A stretch of DNA of 64,000 nucleotides, from contig NZ_JAPUVI010000108.1 in the NCBI RefSeq assembly GCF_029255285.1, positions 1-64,000 on the forward strand, given 5' to 3'. Positions 33,752-44,626 of the stretch are shown here, in pieces. Both the position numbers and the translations under genes were made by a program. Every line of letters starts with the position of its first letter. Position 1 is the stretch's first letter. Source of the stretch: Accumulibacter sp. GTDB taxonomy: Bacteria > Pseudomonadota > Gammaproteobacteria > Burkholderiales > Rhodocyclaceae. A model generated the notes under the pieces. It was not told the DNA's origin and did not search any database. It saw nothing but the letters and a program-made list of their open reading frames with translations.

Positions 33752-35125
33752 ATGAAATCATGTGAAGCAGCTTCAGAAGAGTCGGCCGATGTTTCGCCGC
33801 CCACAGTCAGCTTTGGCGAGGCTCTTCTTTTCTGGCTAAAGCTGGGTTTCGTAAGCTTCGGCGGGCCTGCTGCTCAGATCGCGATCATGCATCAGGAGCT
33901 GGTCGAGAAGCGTCGCTGGATTTCGGAGCGGCGCTTTCTGCATGCGCTGAACTTCTGCATGCTGCTGCCCGGGCCTGAAGCGCAACAATTGGCGACCTAC
34001 ATCGGGTGGCTTTTGCACCGCTCGCTGGGCGGGATCGTCGCTGGCGCGCTGTTTGTACTACCTTCCTTGTCCATCCTGATCGCCCTTTCCTGGATATATG
34101 TCACTTACGGCGAGACGCCGCTGGTTGCCGGGTTGTTCTACGGCGTCAAGCCTGCCGTCGCGGCGATCGTCGTCCAGGCGGCTCACCGTATCGGTTCGCG
34201 GGCCCTGCAGAACAGGATGCTGTGGGCTCTCGCCGCAGCGTCGTTGATCGCCGTACTCTTTTTTGCGGTGCCGTTTCCGGCGATCGTCTTGGCGGCTGGA
34301 GTCATCGGCGTCGTTGCCGGTCGACTGGCGCCCGGCCAATTCACCAGCCGCGCAGGCCACGGCAAGCCTGCACGGTCTTACGGCAAGGCGCTGATCGACG
34401 ACCATACTCCGTCGCCGGCACATGCCGTCTTTCGATGGTCCGGGCTGATGCGCGTCGTACTTGCCGGCGGCGTACTCTGGTTACTGCCAATGGGCTTCCT
34501 GACGGCTGTCTGTGGCTGGCAGCATCCCCTGCCGCAAATGGCCTGGTTCTTCACCAAGGCGGCATTGCTCACCTTCGGAGGCGCTTACGCGGTGCTGCCC
34601 TACGTTTTCCAGGGAGCGGTCGTCGACTACGGCTGGCTTACCGCGAAGCAAATGATCGACGGGTTGGCGCTTGGCGAAACGACGCCAGGACCACTGATCA
34701 TGGTCGTCGCCTTCGTTGGCTTCGTCGGTGCTCACGCGAAGGCGGTTTTTGGTCCCGACAACCTGTTCTTGGCGGGGGCGGTGGCGGCCTCGCTGGTCAC
34801 CTGGTTCACCTTCCTGCCGTCTTTCACCTTCATACTGGCCGGCGGACCGCTTGTCGAAAGCACGCACGACGACCTGACATTCACCGCGCCGTTGTCAGCC
34901 ATCACGGCGGCAGTCGTCGGAGTCATCCTCAATCTGGCGGCTTTTTTCGCTTACCACGTGCTCTGGCCCAGCGGTTTCTCGGGCGGGGTCGACTGGGTGG
35001 CCGCGCTGATCGCCGTCAGTGCGGCGCTTGTGCTGTGGCGCTGGCAGTGGAGTGTGATCCGGGTCATCGTGTGCTCCGCCGTCCTGGGATTGATCGTCAC
35101 CACCTTGCTGCCGGGACGCAGCTAG
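33752..35125 (+). CDS. chrA: Chromate transporter ChrA
   Basis: A 457-residue ChrA/CHR family protein that exports chromate and gives resistance. It has two homologous CHR halves. The first starts FWLKLGFVSFGGPAAQIAIMH and includes LPGPEAQQLATYIGW; the second starts FFTKAALLTFGGAYAVLPYVFQ and includes LALGETTPGPLIMVVAFVGF. Ten or more membrane segments are visible. The ATG at 33752 gives the usual start; the in-frame codons upstream are not protein-like. No ChrB regulator is adjacent. The stop is 16 bp from the convergent uvrB stop. Confidence 0.93.
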   Translation: MKSCEAASEESADVSPPTVSFGEALLFWLKLGFVSFGGPAAQIAIMHQELVEKRRWISERRFLHALNFCMLLPGPEAQQLATYIGWLLHRSLGGIVAGALFVLPSLSILIALSWIYVTYGETPLVAGLFYGVKPAVAAIVVQAAHRIGSRALQNRMLWALAAASLIAVLFFAVPFPAIVLAAGVIGVVAGRLAPGQFTSRAGHGKPARSYGKALIDDHTPSPAHAVFRWSGLMRVVLAGGVLWLLPMGFLTAVCGWQHPLPQMAWFFTKAALLTFGGAYAVLPYVFQGAVVDYGWLTAKQMIDGLALGETTPGPLIMVVAFVGFVGAHAKAVFGPDNLFLAGAVAASLVTWFTFLPSFTFILAGGPLVESTHDDLTFTAPLSAITAAVVGVILNLAAFFAYHVLWPSGFSGGVDWVAALIAVSAALVLWRWQWSVIRVIVCSAVLGLIVTTLLPGRS

Positions 35126-35141
35126 CGCATAGGAGCCAAGC

Positions 35142-37220
<2,079 letters not shown>

Positions 37221-37400
37221 GCTAGAATTCTACGTTGTTTTCTCGCCTGACCGCGGCTACAGTCGCTAGTCAGCGCAGCGACCGGTCGGTGGCGTGCGGT
37301 TGCCTGCCTGTCCCGTCCCGTCGTTGCCTGGCGGGTTGCCTGATCTGCCGGCCGGGCATGGGATGGCCGCCGCGCTTCACTGCTAACTTGGGATACACGT

Positions 37401-38603
37401 ATGACCACTTCTGTTTTCGCTGCCGTAGAAATGGCTCCGCGCGATCCGATTCTCGGCCTTACCGAGTCGTTCAATGCCGATCCGCGCAGTACCAAGGTTA
37501 ACCTCGGGGTTGGCGTCTACTTCGACGATAGCGGCAAGATACCCTTGCTCGACGCGGTGCGGCGAGCCGAAAGACTACGCTTGGAAGCCATGCCTCCGCG
37601 CGGTTACCAGCCGATCGACGGGCAGGCTGGCTACAATCAGGCTGTCCAGAAGCTGTTGTTTGGCGAAGACTCCACTCTGCTTCAAGAGGGGCGTGTGCTG
37701 ACCATCGAGGCGCTGGGTGGAACCGGCGCGCTCAAGGTTGGCGCCGACTACTTGAAGCGGCTGCTGCCCGAGGCGAAGGTTTTCATCAGTGACCCGAGCT
37801 GGGAGAACCACCGTGCGCTCTTCGAGTATGCCGGTTTTACGGTCAGTATTTATCCCTACTACGATTCCGCTACTCGTACCGTAAATTTTGAGGCCATGCT
37901 GGCGGGTTTGAACTCTTTGCCAGCGCGTTCTATCGTCGTTCTGCATGCCTGCTGTCACAACCCGACCGGTGCCGACCTCGATGAGCAGCAGTGGCGTGCC
38001 GTTGTCGATGCCATCGCGGCTCGCGAGTTGGTGGCTTTCATCGACATGGCTTATCAGGGATTCGCCGACGGCATCCGTGAAGACGCGCTGGCGCTCGACC
38101 TGTTTGCGGCGTCGGGGTTGCAGTTCCTGGTTGCCAGTTCGTTTTCCAAATCTTTCTCGCTCTATGGCGAGCGCGTTGGGGCGCTGTCGGTGGTGACCGC
38201 CAACCGGGACGAATCAGCGCGGGTGATGTCGCAGATCAAGCGCATCGTCAGAACCAACTATTCGAGTCCACCCACGCACGGCGGGGCAATGGTCGCCGCG
38301 ATCCTGTCCAGCGCCGAGTTGCGCCGCCTCTGGGAAGGCGAGCTGAGCGAGATGCGCGGGCGCATCCGCACCATGCGACTCGACCTCGCCGACAAGCTGA
38401 GGGGCAAGGGAGGCAGACCGGATTTCTCGTTCATTGTCAGGCAGCGCGGCATGTTCTCCTACACGGGTTTGACCGCCAGCCAGGTCGAACGTCTGCGCGA
38501 CGACTTCGGCATTTATGCGGTGAGTAGCGGTCGCATCTGCATTGCAGCTCTGAACACGCGCAACATCGACTATGTGGCCGAGGCGATTGCCTCCGTTCTC
38601 TAG
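37401..38603 (+). CDS. tyrB: Aromatic/aspartate aminotransferase, TyrB-like
   Basis: A 400-residue class I PLP-dependent aminotransferase of the aspartate/tyrosine type. Residues seen: NLGVGVYFDDSGKIP for substrate binding, the PLP-binding Lys in SSFSKSFSLYGERVG, HACCHNPTGADL with the conserved Asn, FIDMAYQGFADG with the Asp/Tyr pair, and the C-terminal SGRICIAAL with the substrate carboxylate Arg. These enzymes move amino groups between aspartate or aromatic amino acids and 2-oxo acids. The tyrB rather than aspC assignment rests on overall style (length, ATTXGG-like blocks) and is not certain. Confidence 0.9.
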   Translation: MTTSVFAAVEMAPRDPILGLTESFNADPRSTKVNLGVGVYFDDSGKIPLLDAVRRAERLRLEAMPPRGYQPIDGQAGYNQAVQKLLFGEDSTLLQEGRVLTIEALGGTGALKVGADYLKRLLPEAKVFISDPSWENHRALFEYAGFTVSIYPYYDSATRTVNFEAMLAGLNSLPARSIVVLHACCHNPTGADLDEQQWRAVVDAIAARELVAFIDMAYQGFADGIREDALALDLFAASGLQFLVASSFSKSFSLYGERVGALSVVTANRDESARVMSQIKRIVRTNYSSPPTHGGAMVAAILSSAELRRLWEGELSEMRGRIRTMRLDLADKLRGKGGRPDFSFIVRQRGMFSYTGLTASQVERLRDDFGIYAVSSGRICIAALNTRNIDYVAEAIASVL

Positions 38604-38685
38604 CCTCACGGCGTGAGCAATCATCTAGAAAGCGGTGGGCAACAATTTTGTGGGTTGCGGCGGGATCCGGCGGTGTGGGCGGCGC

Positions 38686-39324
38686 TCAGTGTCGCCAGGC
38701 GCGGCTGACGATCTCGCGGATGACGTGAAGACGACGGTGAAAAAAATGGTCGGCCCCGGGGACGACAATCACCGGTAGCTCAAGAGGTTTGGCCCACTCG
38801 ATCACGTTGGCCAGCGGCACGGTGGTGTCTTCCGAGCCGTGGATAACGATGGTATCGCCGGGTACGGCCTTGGTCTGGTAACGGCGTGCTCCTTCGACGA
38901 AACCCGAGGCGGTGCCTACAAGAACCAGGCGCTGCGCCGGATGTCCCGCGCCGCGCAGCGCTTCGGCGACGCGTGTCTGGACATAAGCGCCGAAGGAGAA
39001 GCCGGCCAACGCGACTGGCAGGTCGCCGAAACGGCGCTTGGCCTCGGCTAGCACGGCCAGCAGATCGTCGGTCTCGCCCTGGCCGTCGTCGTGTTTTCCT
39101 TCGCTCAGACCGATGCCTCGGAAATTTGGACGTAGTGCCACATAGTCGAGATGGTTGAAAGTGCGTGCCAGCGTTTGCACCACCTTGTTGGTGTTGCCGC
39201 CGCCGAACAGCGGGTGGGGATGGCCGATCAGCGCGATGCCGCGCGGCGCACCGGGATTTTCGACGATCAGATCGATCTTGCCGACTGGTCCGTCGATCAG
39301 TAGGTGCTCGGCGTGCAGCCTCAT
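38686..39324 (-). CDS. Alpha/beta hydrolase
   Basis: A 212-residue alpha/beta-hydrolase of the 'DUF/alpha-beta superfamily hydrolase' type. It has IALIGHPHPLFGGGNTNK with the oxyanion region, RPNFRGIGLSEGKHDDG, the nucleophile elbow LAGFSFGAYV (Ser in GFSFG) and a late VPGADHFFHRR with the catalytic His. IHGSEDTTVP supplies the acid. The ATG at 39324 shares its A with the stop of the ferredoxin gene (TGATG), so the two are coupled. Longer in-frame starts (up to 39717) read through the ferredoxin gene and are not real. The substrate is unknown. Confidence 0.88.
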   Translation of the reverse strand: MRLHAEHLLIDGPVGKIDLIVENPGAPRGIALIGHPHPLFGGGNTNKVVQTLARTFNHLDYVALRPNFRGIGLSEGKHDDGQGETDDLLAVLAEAKRRFGDLPVALAGFSFGAYVQTRVAEALRGAGHPAQRLVLVGTASGFVEGARRYQTKAVPGDTIVIHGSEDTTVPLANVIEWAKPLELPVIVVPGADHFFHRRLHVIREIVSRAWRH

Positions 39325-39632
39325 CAGATGCGCAGCCGCTCGACAGGACGCCCGTGCACCAGGTGCTCTTGAATGATTTCCTCGATGTCTTCGTTGTCTA
39401 CGTAGCTGTACCAGACCGCCTCGGGGTACACGACGAGAACCGGTCCGTTGTCGCAGCGGTCCATGCAGCCGGCTTTGTTTACCCGTACCTTGCCGGCACC
39501 CTTGAGCCGCAGTTCGCCAATTCGATCCTTGGCGTACGTCTGAGCAGCCGTCGCGCCCGCGTTGTTGCAGCAGGTTTCGCCCTCGCCGCGTTGGTTGCAG
39601 CAGAAAAAAACATGGTGCTTGAAGTAGCTCAT
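39324..39632 (-). CDS. Thioredoxin-like [2Fe-2S] ferredoxin
   Basis: A 102-residue protein of the thioredoxin-like ferredoxin family (NuoE/Shethna type). Six cysteines are seen: Cys11-Cys12, Cys21-Cys22, Cys56 and Cys60 in CCNQRGEGETCC and GCMDRCDNGP. This gives enough ligands for one [2Fe-2S] cluster with two spare. The duplicated CC pairs are unusual compared with the single Cys typical at each place. GGAGGATCG precedes the ATG. It is coupled to the alpha/beta hydrolase downstream. The redox partner is unknown. Confidence 0.88.
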   Translation of the reverse strand: MSYFKHHVFFCCNQRGEGETCCNNAGATAAQTYAKDRIGELRLKGAGKVRVNKAGCMDRCDNGPVLVVYPEAVWYSYVDNEDIEEIIQEHLVHGRPVERLRI

Positions 39633-39821
39633 GCGAAACGATCCTCCTGGTGATGGACGGGCTTCGGTACGCGATTGTAAACCCGGGACGGCTCGCGGTA
39701 CGACGACGCTCCGGCAATATTTTGTCGGGGCCGCGGAGCGATCAAGTAAAATTGCCTGTGCTGGCCTCTCGTTCTATCAATCCACACCTCGCTTCGTGCT
39801 GGTATCAGCCGTGATCATTCC

Positions 39822-40838
39822 GTGACCAATTGCGACGATCCCTTCAGCGTTCTCGGCGTGCACCGCGAGGCGTCTCCCGAAGAAGTCCGGCGGGCGTATC
39901 GTCGGTTGGCTATGCAGTGGCATCCCGATCGCAATCCCTCGGACCGCGCCGAGGCAGAGTTCAAGCGGGTGCATGCGGCCTATCAATTGTTCCTCGATCC
40001 GCAACGTTTGGCGGAGTGGTTGCAGTCGCAACCGAACGAGACGAACGACGCGAGTCCTCCGGAAGACCTCTTGCAGCCGCTGACCTTGACGCTGGAGGAG
40101 GCGGCACAAGGCTGTCGCAAGACTGTCGACCTGGTGCACAGTGTCCTTTGCGCAAGCTGCGTTGGTGGCGGCAAGCGGCGCCACGACCATCTCGTTCCTT
40201 GCCCGCGTTGTAGCGGCTGCGGACGCGTAGTGCATGAGCGCGGCCGAACCAGTCGCTGTGACGTCTGTGCAGGGCGCGGTTATTTGCGCGAAACCGCGTG
40301 CGGGGATTGCGCCGGCAGCGGTTGGCATCAAGAAATGCGAACTCTCTCGGTGACCGTGCCGCCGGGGTTGGTTGAAGGCGAGCGTCTGCGCCTCGCCGGG
40401 CAGGCCCCGCGGCCGCCCGGCCACCAGGGTGCCAAAGCCGGCGACTTGTTCCTCGAAATCAGGCTGGAGCGGCACCCGCTATTCGTCCTGCGCGAGCGCG
40501 ATGTGCATTGCGAGGTGCCAGTGAGCGTCTTCCGCTTGCTCTGCGGCGGTCGTGTCGAAGTGCCGACCCTCAGCGGTTCTGCCGTACTCGACCTGGACCC
40601 CTGTCCCCGACCTCCGCTCGAGTATCGATTGCCCGGACAAGGATTTCCAGACCAGCGTGGACGCGCTGCGGGTGATCTGGTCGTCCACCTGCAAGGGATA
40701 TTCCCGCTCGGCGTCGAGACCGAGGAAACGGCGCTGCTCGAGTGGCTCGACCAACGTCTGGCTGGCGATCTGGATCGACGGGCGCCGTCGCTGGCGGCCT
40801 GGAAGGAGAAGATGCGACAGCGCCGAGCGTCGTCCTGA
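39822..40838 (+). CDS. DnaJ-like co-chaperone
   Basis: A 338-residue J-domain protein started at a GTG. The J-domain is at 1-68 with HPD (34-36). Four CxxCxGxG zinc-binding motifs lie at about 110-167 (CASCVGGG, CPRCSGCG, CDVCAGRG, CGDCAGSG), followed by the C-terminal substrate-binding domain (RHPLFVLRERDVHCEVPVS). Between the J and zinc parts there is no Gly/Phe-rich linker, only about 25 charged and Pro residues. So it is shorter than housekeeping DnaJ (about 375) and lacks its flexible region. It would stimulate an Hsp70. It is likely a second, specialised DnaJ; dnaK is not here. Confidence 0.87.
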   Translation: MTNCDDPFSVLGVHREASPEEVRRAYRRLAMQWHPDRNPSDRAEAEFKRVHAAYQLFLDPQRLAEWLQSQPNETNDASPPEDLLQPLTLTLEEAAQGCRKTVDLVHSVLCASCVGGGKRRHDHLVPCPRCSGCGRVVHERGRTSRCDVCAGRGYLRETACGDCAGSGWHQEMRTLSVTVPPGLVEGERLRLAGQAPRPPGHQGAKAGDLFLEIRLERHPLFVLRERDVHCEVPVSVFRLLCGGRVEVPTLSGSAVLDLDPCPRPPLEYRLPGQGFPDQRGRAAGDLVVHLQGIFPLGVETEETALLEWLDQRLAGDLDRRAPSLAAWKEKMRQRRASS

Positions 40839-40850
40839 GCTGGCGATGAG

Positions 40851-41957
40851 CTACAGGCGGCGGCCGAGTGCCGTCAGGTAAGGCAGGGCGACGAACGGCC
40901 ACAAACTGGCTACCCAGCGGGTCAGGCCGTTGAAGTTCAGGAAATGTCCTTGTCGCCAAGTGGTGAGCGCCGCTTCCGAGTAGGGATTGGGCGGCGTCAG
41001 GTTGACCAGTGCGGTGCCCGCCAGCAGGGCGACTCCGGCCAAAGCGATGCGGTAAGGTGCAGGCAGCAGCAACAGCACGAGGAGTAGCGCGCCGCCGATC
41101 AGCAAGCCGACCTGGGCGCCGGGCGTCAACCAGGCAAAAGCCTCTTGCGGCGCGACCAGGATGGCGGCCCCCAGCGTTCTGATCGCCAACGCCAGAACGA
41201 AGAAGCCGACCATGACCACAGGCGGGTAGCTTCGCTCGCTCAGCAGCGTACGAGCGAATAGGCCGATGACGAGCGTATTGCAGGCGATGACGCCGGCCTC
41301 GAGGACAAAAAATGCCGAGGCTGCATAAGGTATAGCCGGGGTCAGGCCGAGCACCTCGCGCAGGTCGCCGGTTCCGAAAAGCAGCGTTTCCGGGGATAAC
41401 TGGGTGAGCAACCATAAGCCGATGAGAACTAGGCCGAGGTCGGCATCGGGAATCGGGGCCAGCAGTTCCTGCTGGAACTGGCCGATACGTCTGAAGATGC
41501 GTTTGCCATTCCAAACCGCGACCACGCTGCCGATGGCCGTCCCGGCGGTATTGCACGCCAGATCGACATTCGACGGCACGCGCGATGGCAACCAGGTTTG
41601 CATCATCTCGAGGCCCAGGCTGAGCAGGCTGCCGAGCAGCAGAGCGAGGATGGCCGCCGTCCATCCTCCGGGCAGGCGGCGAAGCGACAGCGTTAGCAGA
41701 AAGCCGAGCGGCACATAGGCGACGACGTTGACCGAAAGATCGAAGGCCGTCCAGTAGCGCGGCCAGCCAGCGTCGAGGAAGGACAATGGCGAAAGGCCCA
41801 CATCGCGCCAGTTGGCGAACGGGTAGAGACTCGCGTAGCCGATCAACACCACGTAAGCGAGGGCCAAGTAGAGTGGCAGAAGTGTTGGGCGTGGTAACGG
41901 CTGAGGGTCACTCGCCGTCTGCGCCGAGGCGGTCGTGCTTGGCCGGGCTTGCTCCAT
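40851..41957 (-). CDS. VanZ family membrane protein
   Basis: A 368-residue integral membrane protein. The N-terminal half is the VanZ domain: YLALAYVVLIGYASLYPF, DLSVNVVAYVPLGFLL, and the SLGLEMMQTWLPSRVPSNVDLACNTAGTAIG block, quoted in parts (LEMMQTWLPSR; VDLACNTAGT). VanZ confers low-level teicoplanin resistance in some Gram-positives, but in Proteobacteria its function is unknown. The C-terminal half adds six or so further helices. The gene is convergent with the DnaJ-like gene and downstream of the symporter gene. Confidence 0.88.
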   Translation of the reverse strand: MEQARPSTTASAQTASDPQPLPRPTLLPLYLALAYVVLIGYASLYPFANWRDVGLSPLSFLDAGWPRYWTAFDLSVNVVAYVPLGFLLTLSLRRLPGGWTAAILALLLGSLLSLGLEMMQTWLPSRVPSNVDLACNTAGTAIGSVVAVWNGKRIFRRIGQFQQELLAPIPDADLGLVLIGLWLLTQLSPETLLFGTGDLREVLGLTPAIPYAASAFFVLEAGVIACNTLVIGLFARTLLSERSYPPVVMVGFFVLALAIRTLGAAILVAPQEAFAWLTPGAQVGLLIGGALLLVLLLLPAPYRIALAGVALLAGTALVNLTPPNPYSEAALTTWRQGHFLNFNGLTRWVASLWPFVALPYLTALGRRL

Positions 41958-42369
41958 CAGGTAGGTGCCGAAGGATAGAATGTGAAATTCTAGCGCGCCG
42001 ACCCGACAGTCCGGTGCCTTTCGCGTCGGGTCAGTCCTGACGCCTGATCGTGACCTTGCCGAGTGGGGCAGCTAGCCGATGCCTCCCTCTCCACCGAAAC
42101 GGCCAGGATGGGTTGACTGGCGACAAAGAAGCGCTTGCGGTGCGAGTGGTAGGCGGTCAGCCGATAGGATGCGACGGATCGTGGCCGTCGCGGGATGATC
42201 GCCAGGCAGCACTGTTTCCCCGGCGCACGTCGGGGCCAAGCTTGGCGGTGGCGCAAGAAATTGGGGGTGGCGGTAGGCGAACCGGCTTGCCCCCTTGCCT
42301 GGCGGTACACTTGCCTCTGGGCCGTTGGCGCGCCCGTCCCGTCGACGCGTGGCGCACCAAACGCGCTGC
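41958..42369. other. 412-bp intergenic region
   Basis: No credible gene is seen. A small inverted repeat TAGAAT/ATTCTA lies at 41976-41992, about 20 bp from the VanZ ATG; its minus-strand TAGAAT could be a -10 box. A hairpin with 8-bp arms GACCCGAC (42000-42007) and GTCGGGTC (42025-42032) follows. Confidence 0.45.
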
Positions 42370-43881
42370 TTACTTGCGTGCCGGTTCCTGGTGGTGGGTA
42401 TGCAGCGCTTCCGCGTGGTGCGTGCGTGCTGCCGCGCGATGGTGTATTTCGGAGTGCTGATCGAGCGGCGGCGTTGGCCGGCCTATCCGTTGCGGTAGCA
42501 AGGAACCGGCAATCATGCCCACGATGCTGACGCCCAGGCCGATCAGTTGAGGCGGTACCAGTGGCTCCGCGACCAGCGCTTCGATCAGAAGCCACGAGGA
42601 GAGGCCGCCAAAAATTGCCGCCAGCGCTCCCTGTGTCGTGGCGCGCCGCCAGTAGGCGCCGAAGAAGAGCGGCACGAAGGCGCCGGCCAGCGTCACCTTG
42701 TAAGCGTTTTCCACCATTTTGAAGATTGACGCTTCGGAGTTGAGGGCAAAGGCGAGAACGATTGCCGTGAAGGTGACCAGCGTGAGGCGCATCATGCGCA
42801 GGAAGGCGCGGTCGCCGGCGCTCGGGAAAAAGCCGCGGACGACGTTCTCCGAAAACGCGACCGACGGCGCCAGCAGCGTTGCCGACGAGCAACTCATGAT
42901 CGCCGAGAGGACGGCGCCGAAGAAGATTGCCTGCGCGAATACCGGCGTGTGCTCGAGCACCAGCGTCGGCAGCACGCGTTGCGAGTCGGTTTCGATCAGC
43001 GCATTGAACTGTTCCGGGCTGATCAGTGTTGCCGAGTAGGCAATGAACATCGGTACGAAGGTAAAGCAGAAGTACAGTCCGCCGCCGAGGATGGAGGCAT
43101 AGATGGCGACCTTTGCGCTTTTGGCCGACGTTACGCGCTGGAAAACGTCCTGCTGAGGAACCGAACCGAGCATCATCGTTACCCAGGCTCCGATGAAGGT
43201 CAGCCACTCGGCTGTTCCGGCGCTGGGAAAGAAATCGAGTTTGCCGGCGGCCGACGCGTGGCTGACGACCACGTCGACCCCGCCAGTCAGTCCGGAGACC
43301 AGGTGGCCGATGTAAAGCATGCCGCCCATGACCACCCCCATCTGAACGAAGTCTAGGATCGCTACCGACAGCATGCCGCCGAAACTGGTGTAGGTAAGTA
43401 CGACCAGCGCGCCGATGACCATGCCGGCGGCCACGGGAATGGCGCCATCGGTGACGACGTTGAACACCAGGCCGAGCGCCTTGATCTGCGCCGACACCCA
43501 GCCGAGGTAAGAAGCGACGATGCACACCGTGGTCAGGATCTCGACGCTTCGGTTGTAGCGCAGACGGAAGAAGTCCCCGAGGGTGAGGACATTGAGCCGG
43601 TACAGCTTGGTGCCGTAGAAAATCCCCGCAATGACCAGACAAAGGCTGGCTCCGAAAGGGTCGGCGACGACACCGCGCAGGCCGTCCTTGACGAAAGTGG
43701 CCGAAACGCCGAATACCGCCTCGGCGCCGAACCAGGTCGCGAAGACGGTCGCCGTCACCACTGGCAGGGGCAGGCGGCGGCCGGCGACCGCGAAGTCCTT
43801 GGCGTTGTGTACGCGTGTTGCGGCGTAGAGACCGATGGCGATCGAAACGAGCAGGTAGATGACGACGAACCAGATCAACAT
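42370..43881 (-). CDS. Sodium:solute symporter family protein
   Basis: A 503-residue SSS-family transporter with about 13 membrane helices. The start MLIWFVVIYLLVSIAIGLYAATR and the following FAVAGRRLPLPVVTATVFATWFGAEAVFGV are typical; GGLYFCFTFVPMFIAY and SCSSATLLAPSVAF are further family blocks. The solute is unknown. GAGG lies 9 nt before the ATG at 43881. The C-terminal tail after the last helix (about residue 470) is rich in His (SEIHHRA, THHAEALHTHHQEP), with nine His in about 28 residues, which could bind metal. Similar transporters carry acetate, proline or choline-like solutes. Confidence 0.87.
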   Translation of the reverse strand: MLIWFVVIYLLVSIAIGLYAATRVHNAKDFAVAGRRLPLPVVTATVFATWFGAEAVFGVSATFVKDGLRGVVADPFGASLCLVIAGIFYGTKLYRLNVLTLGDFFRLRYNRSVEILTTVCIVASYLGWVSAQIKALGLVFNVVTDGAIPVAAGMVIGALVVLTYTSFGGMLSVAILDFVQMGVVMGGMLYIGHLVSGLTGGVDVVVSHASAAGKLDFFPSAGTAEWLTFIGAWVTMMLGSVPQQDVFQRVTSAKSAKVAIYASILGGGLYFCFTFVPMFIAYSATLISPEQFNALIETDSQRVLPTLVLEHTPVFAQAIFFGAVLSAIMSCSSATLLAPSVAFSENVVRGFFPSAGDRAFLRMMRLTLVTFTAIVLAFALNSEASIFKMVENAYKVTLAGAFVPLFFGAYWRRATTQGALAAIFGGLSSWLLIEALVAEPLVPPQLIGLGVSIVGMIAGSLLPQRIGRPTPPLDQHSEIHHRAAARTHHAEALHTHHQEPARK

Positions 43882-44198
43882 CGCAGGATCCTCGGTGGAC
43901 AATTTCCGCTATTCGCACGGCACATCCCGCGGCGATCACCAGATCCCGGAGCCGTTGCCGGTGCCCGCGCCGGGCATTATGTCATGCCGTGCGGCGCCGG
44001 GTGAAGCGCGTCGGGACGTCAGCCCGGGAGACGGTACGGAGGGCTAGGCGCAGCCGGCGATCCGCCGAGCGTTTGTTTGCCGACCGGTTCGGGAAAGAAG
44101 AATTTCCCCTGCGCGAGAAAACCATTCGACTCCGGCGCCCGGCGTTGCTATCCTGATCGGCGCGTCATCTTTTAAATCCTCAAACTGGAGTACTCAAC
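43882..44198. other. 317-bp upstream region of the RRM gene
   Basis: No gene is seen. A possible promoter for the RRM gene is TTCGAC (44125-44130) with TATCCT (44149-44154), 18-bp spacing; the leader would be about 40 nt and includes ATCTTTTAAATC, AT-rich like cold-shock leaders. Confidence 0.4.
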
Positions 44199-44522
44199 TT
44201 GGGCAAGAAGCTTTACGTCGGCAACCTAGGCTACAACGTAGATTCGGGTGGCCTCGCAAAAATGTTTGCCGCACATGGCACAGTGGCGTCGGCGCAGGTG
44301 ATCACCGACCGCGAAACCGGGCGCTCGAAAGGCTTCGGCTTCGTCGAGATGGGCTCCGATCAGGAGGCACAGGCAGCTATCGCGGCGCTGGCCGGCAAGA
44401 GTCTGGACGGCCGCAATCTGACGGTCAATGAAGCGCGGCCTCTCGAAAACCGGAACGCCGGCGGTTTCGGCGGCGTCCGGCGTGGGGGCGGTGGTGGCCG
44501 AGGGGGCGGGGGGCGCTACTGA
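44199..44522 (+). CDS. RRM-type RNA-binding protein with Gly-rich tail
   Basis: A 107-residue protein with one RNA recognition motif: RNP2 LYVGNLGY near residue 5 and RNP1 KGFGFVEM near 44-51. After residue 85 the tail is Gly/Arg-rich (GGFGGVRRGGGGGRGGGGRY), as in cyanobacterial and Proteobacterial Rbp proteins, which bind RNA in cold or other stress. The start codon is TTG; CTGGAG lies 8 nt upstream. An alternative start is not available without cutting the RNP2 strand, so TTG is well supported. It is followed by a small basic protein gene. Confidence 0.92.
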   Translation: MGKKLYVGNLGYNVDSGGLAKMFAAHGTVASAQVITDRETGRSKGFGFVEMGSDQEAQAAIAALAGKSLDGRNLTVNEARPLENRNAGGFGGVRRGGGGGRGGGGRY

Positions 44523-44626
44523 TTACCGCGCTGCTTGACGGCGAGCGCCCTCGTTCGATGGATTGACCCGATAGTTTCCAACTTCCAACCAGTGTCGCCG
44601 CGACTGCGGCAATGAGAGGACAGACC

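Noticed and set aside
38686-39717. 343-residue alpha/beta hydrolase with long N-terminus
   Set aside because: The first 130 residues are an out-of-frame reading of the ferredoxin gene; the true start is 39324.
41976-42032. Inverted repeat and hairpin upstream of the VanZ gene as a regulatory switch
   Set aside because: Arms are short and no T-tract or start-site overlap is clear; kept only as a note in the intergenic entry.
41990-43939. 649-codon minus-strand frame overlapping the symporter and the gap after it
   Set aside because: Arg-rich composition and no domains; the symporter frame in the same strand is clearly real.
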